The notes under the pieces were generated by a model. That model made no database searches. It saw only the letters and a program-made list of their open reading frames with translations, and had not been told where the DNA came from. 64,000 nucleotides of DNA from Pseudomonas typographi. GTDB lineage: Bacteria; Pseudomonadota; Gammaproteobacteria; Pseudomonadales; Pseudomonadaceae. A program made the translations under genes and the position numbers. Of this stretch, positions 43,210-51,333 are shown one piece after another. The stretch's first letter is position 1; every line of letters starts with the position of its first letter. Location: the NCBI RefSeq assembly GCF_014694385.1, contig NZ_JAAOCA010000026.1:28965-92964 (forward strand), in the 5' to 3' direction.

Positions 43210-44739
43210 ATGACGCTGCACGCCGTTGCTCACTTGCCTGAACTACCCGAAGGCCAAGGGTGGCACGCCCAAGCGCAAGATCACCAATGGCTGCTGGTTC
43301 GCAATGGCAGCCGGGTAGATGCCTACCAGGCCCATTGCCCCCATGCCGGCGCACCACTGGCCGACGGCGCCGTTTGTGAGGGCAAGTTGGTCTGCCCCTG
43401 GCACAAAGCCGTGTTCGATCTGGTCGATGGGCGCCTATGCGAGCCGCCAGCGCTCGATGGGCTCAAACGCTACCCGGTGTGGCTCGATGGCGACCGTGTG
43501 CTGGTCGACGATAGGCCCCTGGAGCCTGCGCAGCGATCAACCGCCGCCGGCGACCGGCGCACGTTCGCCATTATCGGCGGTGGCGCAGCGGGTACAGCCG
43601 CCGCTGCGGCCCTGCGCGAATACGGTTTCGGCGGGCGCATTCTGCTGGTCGACGAACAGTTCGAACCTGGCTACGACCGCACGGCGCTGAGCAAATTCGT
43701 GCTCGCCGGGCAAATGGCCGCCGAAGACACCTCGCCGCTGCGTGACACCGGCTTCTATGACAGCCAACGCATCGAGCGGATCCAGGCTGGGGTGGTGCGC
43801 ATCGACCACCCGGCACGTCGCCTCGAACTGTCTGACGGCACCACCCTGCCTTACCATGCCGTGCTCCTGGCCACCGGGGGCGTACCTCAGCGCTTGGGTG
43901 TGGAAGGCGAAGCACTGGCGAACATCCATGCCTTGCGCTCGCGCGAAGACGCCCGCCAATTCATGACACACACCCAGGCTGGCACCCGGGTGGTGATCGT
44001 TGGCGAGGGTTTCATTGGCCTGGAAGCGGCCAGCGCGCTACGTGAGCGAGGCATGGCGGTGAGCGTCGCCGGGCGCCACCCAACACCGTTTGCCGCCCAG
44101 TTCGGCGAGGCGGTGGGGCGGCGCCTGCGGCAATTGCACGAAGCCCATGGGGTGGTGTTCCATGTGGCTGGCGTGCAGGCATTCGAAGGCCAAACCCAGG
44201 TTCACACGGTGATGCTCGACAACGGCGAACAACTGCCGGCCGAAGCGGTGCTGGTGGCAGCCGGTGTCGCGCCGGCAACAGCCATGCTCGATGGGCGCTG
44301 GCTGGGTGAAGACGGCGCGGTCATCGTCGATGCCGGTTTGCAAGCCAGCGAAGGGCTGTGGGCGGCCGGGGACATCGCGCGTTTTCCGTTGGCCGGCGAA
44401 GCTACCCGCATCGAGCATTGGCGGCTGGCCGAGCAACATGGCCGGTTGGCGGCGGCCAACATGCTCGGTGCACAGCAGGCTTACGAAGGTGTGCCGTTTT
44501 TTTGGACGTACCACTTCGGCAAGCGCCTCGATTACGTAGGCAATGCCCACGACTGGGACAGCGAACACCGCATGGGCGACCTGCAGGCATTGAATTTCAT
44601 CCAGTTGCTGTGCCAGCGAGGCGAGGTCAAGGCGGCGGTGGCTTGCGAGCGAGAAGCGGCCTGTGCGTGGCTGGCCGAACGGCTCAAACGCCCGTTACCG
44701 CTGGCTGAGGCGCTAGCACAGATAAAGGCGATGGGGTAG
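43210..44739 (+). CDS. Rieske-domain FAD/NAD(P)H oxidoreductase
   Basis: The 509-residue protein joins a Rieske [2Fe-2S] domain (residues 1-100; CPHAGAPLADG and CPWHKAVFD supply the Cys and His ligands) to a ferredoxin-reductase-type flavoprotein. The latter has FAD motif GGGAAGTAAAAALREYG near residue 122 and NAD motif VVIVGEGFIGLEAASAL near 265, with WAAGDIARFP for FAD. It belongs with AIFL-like or dioxygenase-type reductases. AGGAGG precedes the ATG. Its electron acceptor is unknown. Confidence 0.88.
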   Translation: MTLHAVAHLPELPEGQGWHAQAQDHQWLLVRNGSRVDAYQAHCPHAGAPLADGAVCEGKLVCPWHKAVFDLVDGRLCEPPALDGLKRYPVWLDGDRVLVDDRPLEPAQRSTAAGDRRTFAIIGGGAAGTAAAAALREYGFGGRILLVDEQFEPGYDRTALSKFVLAGQMAAEDTSPLRDTGFYDSQRIERIQAGVVRIDHPARRLELSDGTTLPYHAVLLATGGVPQRLGVEGEALANIHALRSREDARQFMTHTQAGTRVVIVGEGFIGLEAASALRERGMAVSVAGRHPTPFAAQFGEAVGRRLRQLHEAHGVVFHVAGVQAFEGQTQVHTVMLDNGEQLPAEAVLVAAGVAPATAMLDGRWLGEDGAVIVDAGLQASEGLWAAGDIARFPLAGEATRIEHWRLAEQHGRLAAANMLGAQQAYEGVPFFWTYHFGKRLDYVGNAHDWDSEHRMGDLQALNFIQLLCQRGEVKAAVACEREAACAWLAERLKRPLPLAEALAQIKAMG

Positions 44740-45000
44740 CCATGACCTGCGCCGGCAGCAACGCCCAAAGACGCGCTACCATCCGGCTGGCGGCCCCATG
44801 CCGGGCAGCCGATAGATGAGGTCAATCGCCCCATCGGAACAAGCGATTAGACGGCAAGGCACCGCGCCAGTACCGTTGTACCAGGTCAACGCTGCTAATT
44901 GTCGCAGGTTGGCCACCCCGCCAGGTTCACGTAGCAGGACGCTCGCCCGAAACGCCATAAGGCCGACAGTGACCTGTTACCCACGAACCCCGAGTGCCCC

Positions 45001-45801
45001 ATGTCGCTGAATACCCCCCAGCAAATCGCCGAACTCGCCATCGAAACCGGCGCGAAGAAAGCCCACCTGCCCACCCGCACCCTCCTCACGCTGGGCTTTT
45101 TGGCCGGCGCGTTCATTGCCATGGGTTTTTTGCTCGACCTGCATGTCAGTACCATGATCCCCGCCGATTGGGCATCGTTCGGCAACCTGCTGGGTGCTGC
45201 GGTGTTTCCGCTGGGGCTGATCCTGGTGGTATTGGGCGGCGGTGAGCTACTGACCGGTAACATGATGACCTTGCCGATGGCGTTGTTTTCTCGCCGTGCC
45301 GGGCTGGGCGCAGTGCTGCGCAATTGGGGCTGGGTCACCTTGGCCAACCTGCTGGGTGCGTTGTTCATCGCGTATTTCTTCGGCCACATGCTGGGGCTTA
45401 CCGAAGGGCCGTTCCTGGCCAAGACCCTGGCGATCGCCAAGGCTAAGGCCAGTGCAGACTTCCTCCATGCGTTCATCTCTGGCATCGGTTGCAACTGGCT
45501 GGTATGCCTGGCGGTATGGTTGTCGTATGCCAGCAAGGATGTGCCGGGCAAAATCCTCGGTATGTGGTTCCCGGTCATGGCCTTCGTCGCCATTGGCTTC
45601 CAGCACGTGGTGGCGAACATGTTCATTCTGCCGGCGGCCATTTTTGCCGGTGCCCTGGACTGGACTACTTGCTTGACCAACCTGGTACCGGTATTTCTCG
45701 GTAACGCTGTCGGGGGTGCCGTTTTCGTTGGGCTGGCGTACTCTGTATCTTACGTTGCCCCTTCCACCGCGCTGGCCAACCCCCAACGAAGCGAGGCCTG
45801 A
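45001..45801 (+). CDS. formate/nitrite transporter family channel
   Basis: The 266-residue inner-membrane channel has six helices and FNT family motifs: AGAFIAMGF, GGGELLTGNMM, and GIGCNWLVCLAVWLSY with the central motif, then GFQHVVANMF with the pore His. It probably carries formate, nitrite or hydrosulfide. It ends one base before moaA and is probably cotranscribed with it. The 261 bases upstream hold no gene I trust. Confidence 0.92.
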   Translation: MSLNTPQQIAELAIETGAKKAHLPTRTLLTLGFLAGAFIAMGFLLDLHVSTMIPADWASFGNLLGAAVFPLGLILVVLGGGELLTGNMMTLPMALFSRRAGLGAVLRNWGWVTLANLLGALFIAYFFGHMLGLTEGPFLAKTLAIAKAKASADFLHAFISGIGCNWLVCLAVWLSYASKDVPGKILGMWFPVMAFVAIGFQHVVANMFILPAAIFAGALDWTTCLTNLVPVFLGNAVGGAVFVGLAYSVSYVAPSTALANPQRSEA

Positions 45802-46800
45802 ATGCTGCACCCACCGCTGGCCGACAGTTTCGCCCGCAAGGTCGATTATCTGCGGATTTCGGTCACCGACCGCTGTGATTTCCGCTGCGTGTACTGCATG
45901 GCCGAAACCATGCAGTTCCTGCCGCGCCAGCGTGTGCTAACCCTCGAAGAAATCCACGAAATGGCCCGAGCGTTCGTCGCCCTGGGCACACGTAAAATCC
46001 GCCTGACCGGTGGCGAGCCATTGGTGCGCAAGGGTGTGGTCGAGTTGTGCCGCAACATTGCCGCGCTACCGGGCCTGCAAGAGCTGTGCATGACCAGCAA
46101 CGGCTCGCAGTTGGGCAAGCTGGCCGCGCCACTGTTCGACGCTGGGCTCAAGCGCTTGAACATCAGCCTCGACAGCCTCAACCCCGCGCGCTTTCGCGAG
46201 CTCACTCGCACCGGCGACTTGGTCACCGTGATCGCTGGCATCGACGCCGCCCGCCGCGCGGGCTTCACACACACCAAGCTCAATTGTGTGGTGATGAAGG
46301 GCCGCAACGACGACGAAATCCTCGACCTGGTGCAGTTCGCCATCGACCGCGAGCTGGACATCAGTTTTATCGAAGAGATGCCCCTGGGGGCGATCAGCGA
46401 GCACAGCCGCGCCGAGACGTTTTGCTCCAGCGCCCAGGTGCGCGAACGGATCGCCGAGCGCTTCACCCTGCTGGCGTCGGCCGAGTCCACCCAGGGCCCG
46501 TCGCGCTATTGGCGCCTGGCAGAAGCGCCGAACATCCGCGTGGGGTTCATCTCACCCCATAGCCACAACTTTTGCGCCACCTGCAACCGCGTGCGGCTGA
46601 CCGTCGAGGGGCGCCTGCTGCTGTGCTTGGGCAATGAGCATTCGGCGGACCTCAAAGCCGTGCTGCGCGCCCACCCGGGGCAGCCGCAAAAGCTGGAAAA
46701 GGCCATCGTCGAGGCTATGCGGCTGAAGCCTTGGCGGCATGACTTCCAACTCAACGATGACGTACAGGTGGTGCGGTTCATGAATATGACCGGGGGGTAA
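45802..46800 (+). CDS. moaA: GTP 3',8-cyclase, molybdenum cofactor synthesis
   Basis: The 332-residue radical SAM enzyme starts the molybdopterin pathway from GTP. The N-terminal cluster motif is CDFRCVYCM, the GGEP motif is RLTGGEPLVRKG, and the C-terminal [4Fe-4S] cluster lies in FCATCNRVRL with a later Cys (LLLCLG). It ends DVQVVRFMNMTGG, where the usual C-terminal Gly-Gly tail is kept. It directly follows the FNT gene. Its product supports molybdoenzymes such as the PaoABC-like enzyme at 49628. Confidence 0.95.
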   Translation: MLHPPLADSFARKVDYLRISVTDRCDFRCVYCMAETMQFLPRQRVLTLEEIHEMARAFVALGTRKIRLTGGEPLVRKGVVELCRNIAALPGLQELCMTSNGSQLGKLAAPLFDAGLKRLNISLDSLNPARFRELTRTGDLVTVIAGIDAARRAGFTHTKLNCVVMKGRNDDEILDLVQFAIDRELDISFIEEMPLGAISEHSRAETFCSSAQVRERIAERFTLLASAESTQGPSRYWRLAEAPNIRVGFISPHSHNFCATCNRVRLTVEGRLLLCLGNEHSADLKAVLRAHPGQPQKLEKAIVEAMRLKPWRHDFQLNDDVQVVRFMNMTGG

Positions 46801-46813
46801 CACCCCCGGCGGC

Positions 46814-49435
46814 TCACCGCGCCTTGATGCCCAGCCGCTGGCGCATGGCTTGGGTAATACCCTGGCGCACTTTGCCATACCCCGCCCAGGGGTCGTCCCC
46901 ACTCAGTTCCGCCAGGCGCTCGCCTAGGGTGTGGATGTTCCACCGCGCCGCTGTTTTCAAGCCGGCTACTTCTTCAGGCGCCACCGGCACCGACACGGGC
47001 AAACCTTCCCGCGCCCGGGCACCATAGGCGCAGGCGGTGGTAGCCCCTTCGCCATTGCGCAAGTAGTCGATGAAAATCTTGCCGACGCGGTTTTTTGGCC
47101 CGGACTTGTCCGAAAAGCGATCTGGCATCAGCTTGGCCATATGGCTGACCAGCGCATGGGCGAAATCCTTGACCTGGTCCCAGTCATCCTTCGGCCGCAA
47201 CGGCACCACAATGTGCATGCCCTTGCCGCCGCTGGTCTTCAAAAAACTCTTCAAGCCCAATTCGCCCAGCGCCGCGAGTACCAATTCGGTGGCCTCGGCC
47301 ATGGCCTTCCACGGCAGCGCCGGGTCCGGGTCGAGGTCCAGCACAAAGCGGTCGGGGTGGCGGCCGTTTTGGCCGGTGGCGTTCCAGGTGTGAAACTCGA
47401 CCGTGCCCATCTGCACCGCGCCGATCAGCGCTTGCGGGGTGTCGACGATCATCACCGGTTGGTTGGAGAAGGCTTTGTCCAGGCCCTTGATACCGGGGAT
47501 GTGCAAGTGCTCGGCGTTTTTCTGGAAGAACAACTCGCCCTCGATGCCCTCCGGGGCACGTACCAGCGCCACCGGGCGGTCGGCCAGTTGCGGGAGGATC
47601 CACTGCGCCACTTGGGTGTAGTACCGCGCCAGGTCCAGCTTGGTGGCGCCGGTAGTTTTATCGATTATGCGGTCTGGGTGGGTGATCCGCACGTTGCTAG
47701 GTAAGTCTTCGGCGGCGGCGTGCTTCACGTTTTTTTTCCCGGTGGTGGCCTGCCGGGCCTGGACTTGGGCAGGCTTTTCTTCATTGATGGCCTCGGCCGG
47801 TTTGTCATCGCGCAGGCCATGGAACACCGCGTGGCGCACCGCGCCTTCACGGGTCATCTCGGCGTAGGCCACCTCGGCCAGTAATTGCGGTTTAAGCCAA
47901 TGCACGCCGCGCAGTTGGGCGCCGCTGGGCGCATTGGCCAGCGGCGGACGCTTTGGCACTTGCAAGGGCTGCAGTTGCGCCAGGATCGTTTTGAGGGTTT
48001 GCTCGCTAAAACCGGTGCCCACTTTGCCGGCGTAGCGCAACCCGCCGCTGTCTGGGTCGTGCAAGCCCAGCAATAGCGCGCCAAAATCGCTGCGGCTGCC
48101 CTTGGGCTCGGTATAACCCACCACCACGAATTCCTGACGGTGCTGACATTTAAGCTTGATCCAGTCGGCATTGCGGGTGCTGTGGTATAGGCTGCCGGCG
48201 CGCTTGCCGATCAGCCCCTCCATGTGCATTTGGCAGGCCGTGCCCAGCAGGTGCTCGGCGTCTTCGGCGAAGTCATCGCTGTAGCGCAGCCATTGGCTGG
48301 GCGCATGGCCCACGATCTCGGCCAGCGCCGCGCGGCGTTGCTCCAGCGGCACGCCGGTCAGGTCCATGCCATTGAGGTAGAGCACGTCGAATAGGTAATA
48401 AACGATTTCGCCGCTGCGCTCGGTTTCGAAGGCATTCTGCAGCGCCTGGAAGTCCGGCACCCCTTGCTCGTTGGCCACCACCACCTCGCCATCCAGCCAG
48501 GCCTGCTCCAGCCCCAGCGCCTCCAGCGCCTTGGCCTGCTGGGGCATGCGTGCGGTCCAGTCATGGCCATTGCGGGTGAACAACTTGGCCTTGCCCTGCT
48601 CGATACGGGCGAGGATCCGGTAGCCATCGAACTTGATCTCGTAGCGCCAATCTCCCGGCGGTGCGCTGTCTACCAGGGTGGCCAACTGCGGCTTGAATGC
48701 GGCGGGCAAAGGCGCCTGCCGCGCGCCTTCCAACGCGGTGCCACGCTTGGCTCGGGCCTTGGCCGGTTTTTTCCCGATGGGTTTGGCCTCAACCCCCGCC
48801 TCCTGGCCCGCTTTGGCGTTGGCGTTGGCGTTGGCCTTGACCTTGGCGGCAGCCTTGCCATGGGGCTTGGGCACTAGGGCGCGGTCGCTGAGCACGCTGC
48901 CGGGTTGGTCTTCGAGGATGTCGTAATCCTCACGCGCGCGTGCCTGCTCATCGTGGGACTTGATCAGGAACCACTGTTCTTTTTTACCGGCCATGCGGGT
49001 TTTGACCAGGTTCCACGTACCGGCGAGCTTCTCACCTTGTAGGCGAAACTTCAGCCTGCCCTTGGCATAGGCTTCATGGGGCTCACCTTCTGGCTCCCAA
49101 GTACCACGGTCCCAAACGATCACGTCACCGCCGCCGTAATGCCCCTCTGGGATGTGGCCCTCGAAGCTGGCGTAATCGAGGGGATGGTCCTCCACGTGGA
49201 TGGCCAGCCGTTCGTCCGCGGGGTCCAACGACGGGCCCTTGGGCACGGCCCAGCTTTTTAGGGTGCCGTCCAGCTCCAGGCGAAAATCGTAGTGCAAGTG
49301 GCTGGCATCGTGCTTCTGGATGCAGAACTGCAAGGCCTGTTCCCCCTTGCGCGGCTTGCGCCGGCCGTCGCCGCGCGGTTCGGGCGTTTGCTCGAAATGG
49401 CGCTTGCGTTCGTATTCTGTCAGGGACTCAACCAT
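46814..49435 (-). CDS. ligD: ATP-dependent DNA ligase D (non-homologous end joining)
   Basis: The 873-residue enzyme repairs double-strand breaks with Ku. Domains run: 3'-phosphoesterase (about 20-190; FCIQKHDASHLHYDFRLELD and GHIPEGHYGGGDV), an Ala/Lys/Asn linker, ATP ligase (about 245-550; active-site Lys in YEIKFDGYR) and primase-polymerase (about 590-870; DLDPDP with catalytic Asp, and SGGKGMHIVVPL). The ATG at 49435 gives MVESLTEYERKRHF; a GTG three codons earlier is possible. No ku gene lies in the window. Confidence 0.94.
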   Translation of the reverse strand: MVESLTEYERKRHFEQTPEPRGDGRRKPRKGEQALQFCIQKHDASHLHYDFRLELDGTLKSWAVPKGPSLDPADERLAIHVEDHPLDYASFEGHIPEGHYGGGDVIVWDRGTWEPEGEPHEAYAKGRLKFRLQGEKLAGTWNLVKTRMAGKKEQWFLIKSHDEQARAREDYDILEDQPGSVLSDRALVPKPHGKAAAKVKANANANAKAGQEAGVEAKPIGKKPAKARAKRGTALEGARQAPLPAAFKPQLATLVDSAPPGDWRYEIKFDGYRILARIEQGKAKLFTRNGHDWTARMPQQAKALEALGLEQAWLDGEVVVANEQGVPDFQALQNAFETERSGEIVYYLFDVLYLNGMDLTGVPLEQRRAALAEIVGHAPSQWLRYSDDFAEDAEHLLGTACQMHMEGLIGKRAGSLYHSTRNADWIKLKCQHRQEFVVVGYTEPKGSRSDFGALLLGLHDPDSGGLRYAGKVGTGFSEQTLKTILAQLQPLQVPKRPPLANAPSGAQLRGVHWLKPQLLAEVAYAEMTREGAVRHAVFHGLRDDKPAEAINEEKPAQVQARQATTGKKNVKHAAAEDLPSNVRITHPDRIIDKTTGATKLDLARYYTQVAQWILPQLADRPVALVRAPEGIEGELFFQKNAEHLHIPGIKGLDKAFSNQPVMIVDTPQALIGAVQMGTVEFHTWNATGQNGRHPDRFVLDLDPDPALPWKAMAEATELVLAALGELGLKSFLKTSGGKGMHIVVPLRPKDDWDQVKDFAHALVSHMAKLMPDRFSDKSGPKNRVGKIFIDYLRNGEGATTACAYGARAREGLPVSVPVAPEEVAGLKTAARWNIHTLGERLAELSGDDPWAGYGKVRQGITQAMRQRLGIKAR

Positions 49436-49627
49436 GGCGTGCACCTCTCCAATCGACCTCTATGCACGTGTGAAGCGCTGAGGCCACCGCAAGTTCCGCG
49501 CCGGTGCTGACAGGCGGCCCGGTGAAACGATTGAACGAACGCGCTGCCCTGCCGGCCCAACCCAGATAGCCGCCAGTGCCCGCCAGAGGCACGGCGTTGA
49601 CCGCGTGCCTGCCCGGAGGGCCTTGCC

Positions 49628-50257
49628 ATGGCCAAGCAAAAGTTGCAGTTCAGCCCCGACAACCCGCCGCTATTACCCCTCTCGCGCCGCTCCGTGCTCC
49701 AGGCCCTGGGCATCAGCAGCACCGCCGCGGTGCTGGGCAGCGGCCTGGCACAAGCGGCCGGCAGTGCCGCGGCCGCCCCTGGCGACGCCGCCGAGCCCGG
49801 CGCACAAATCCTGAACATGACAGTGAATGGCGAACCGCACAGCCTGAAGATTGACCCGCGCACCACCTTGCTCGACGCCCTGCGCGAACGGCTGCAACTG
49901 ACCGGCACGAAAAAAGGCTGCGACCATGGCCAATGTGGTGCCTGTACCGTGCAAGTGAATGGCCGACGGGTCAATTCATGCCTGAGCTTGGCGCTGATGC
50001 ACGAAGGCGATGCCATTTCTACCATCGAAGGCTTGGGTACGCCGGAGCAGTTGCACCCCATGCAGGCGGCTTTCGTTGAACACGACGCGTACCAATGCGG
50101 TTACTGCACCAGCGGGCAAATCATGTCAGCGGTGGCGCTGGCCAACGAGCCCTACGGCACCAGCGACAGTGACATCAAAGAAGCCATGAGCGGCAACATC
50201 TGCCGGTGTGGTGCGTATTCGCACATCCTCAAGGCCATAAAACAGGCCCGCGGTTGA
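49628..50257 (+). CDS. paoA: periplasmic aldehyde oxidoreductase, [2Fe-2S] subunit (PaoA-like)
   Basis: The 209-residue subunit carries two [2Fe-2S] clusters: a plant-type one (GCDHGQCGACTV and a later CLSL Cys) and a helical one (CGYCTSGQ and CRCGAY). An N-terminal Tat signal (LSRRSVLQALG, then a hydrophobic stretch to AQAAG) exports the folded complex. It is the first gene of a three-gene xanthine-oxidase-type operon. It passes electrons from the molybdenum centre to FAD. Confidence 0.93.
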   Translation: MAKQKLQFSPDNPPLLPLSRRSVLQALGISSTAAVLGSGLAQAAGSAAAAPGDAAEPGAQILNMTVNGEPHSLKIDPRTTLLDALRERLQLTGTKKGCDHGQCGACTVQVNGRRVNSCLSLALMHEGDAISTIEGLGTPEQLHPMQAAFVEHDAYQCGYCTSGQIMSAVALANEPYGTSDSDIKEAMSGNICRCGAYSHILKAIKQARG

Positions 50258-50336
50258 ACTACAGCCAGTGGCACCCTTGCGCCCGGTTTAAAACGGGCCG
50301 CGTGAGGTTCGCCTTCGATTCGGAGAATCGTTCACT

Positions 50337-51320
50337 ATGCATCCTTTTACCTTCAACCGGGCCAGCAGCACCGACCAAGCGGTGAAATGGGGCGCAGCGC
50401 CGAATGTGCGTTTTATCGCGGGCGGCACCACCCTCACTGACCTGATGAAATTAGGCGTGGAACACCCCACTCAGGTGGTCGACATCAACCGCCTGCCCTT
50501 GGCCGAAGTGGAACGCACCCCCGAGGGGGGCCTGAAGGTCGGCGCCTTGGTACGCAATAGCGACCTGGCCTGGCACCTGGCCGTTAAGCAGGGTTACCCG
50601 GTGCTGTCCGAAGCCCTGCTGGCCGGCGCGTCCGGCCAACTGCGCAACATGGCCACCACCGGCGGCAACCTCTTGCAACGCACCCGGTGCATGTATTTTC
50701 GCGACAACTTAAGCCCCTGCAACAAACGCGAGCCCGGGACCGGTTGCGCGGCCATTGGCGGGGCCAACCGCACCCTGGCGATCTTCGGCACCAGCGAACA
50801 CTGCATCGCCACTAATCCGTCAGACATGAACGTGGCGCTGGTGGCCCTGGGCGCGCAAGTGCATATCCAAGGTAACCATGGCAGCCGAGTAGTGCCGGTG
50901 GGTGAGTTTTTTCTGCTGCCCGGCAGCACCCCGCAGGTAGAAACCGTGCTGCAACCCGGCGAGTTGATTACCCATGTGGCGTTACCGCCGCCGCTCGAAG
51001 GGGCGAAATCTGGGTATTTGAAACTGCGCGACCGTGCTTCGTATGAGTTCGCCCTGGCCTCGGCCGCGGTGGTTCTGCAAATCGATGGTGGCCGCGTTCG
51101 CCAAGCGCGGGTAGCCCTGGGCGGTGTGGGCACGTTGCCATGGCGCTCACCGGCCGCTGAACAGGCGCTGGTCGGCGCGCCCGCCTCGGCCGCCACGTGG
51201 CGCGCGGCGGCCGAGGCGGCTGTGCGCGGCGCCAAGGCGCAAAGTGAGAACGGCTTCAAGATCGAATTGGCCAAGCGCTGCGTCGCCCAGCAATTGGCCA
51301 CCGTTGCCGCACGGGTTTGA
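50337..51320 (+). CDS. paoB: periplasmic aldehyde oxidoreductase, FAD subunit (PaoB-like)
   Basis: The 327-residue FAD subunit has the FAD motif IAGGTTLTDLMKLGV near residue 36 and ATTGGNLLQRTRCMYFRD near 115. As in PaoB, Cys residues follow (RTRC, SPC, GTGC) that can bind an extra [4Fe-4S] cluster. It has no signal of its own and would be exported with PaoA. AGAATCG precedes the ATG; the reading frame is continuous with the operon. Confidence 0.92.
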   Translation: MHPFTFNRASSTDQAVKWGAAPNVRFIAGGTTLTDLMKLGVEHPTQVVDINRLPLAEVERTPEGGLKVGALVRNSDLAWHLAVKQGYPVLSEALLAGASGQLRNMATTGGNLLQRTRCMYFRDNLSPCNKREPGTGCAAIGGANRTLAIFGTSEHCIATNPSDMNVALVALGAQVHIQGNHGSRVVPVGEFFLLPGSTPQVETVLQPGELITHVALPPPLEGAKSGYLKLRDRASYEFALASAAVVLQIDGGRVRQARVALGGVGTLPWRSPAAEQALVGAPASAATWRAAAEAAVRGAKAQSENGFKIELAKRCVAQQLATVAARV

Positions 51321-51333
51321 GGAGGAACATCAC

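Noticed and set aside
44776..44958. A 60-codon minus-strand frame between the Rieske oxidoreductase and the FNT channel
   Set aside because: The composition is plausible, but there is no ribosome-binding site or family match; most likely not coding.
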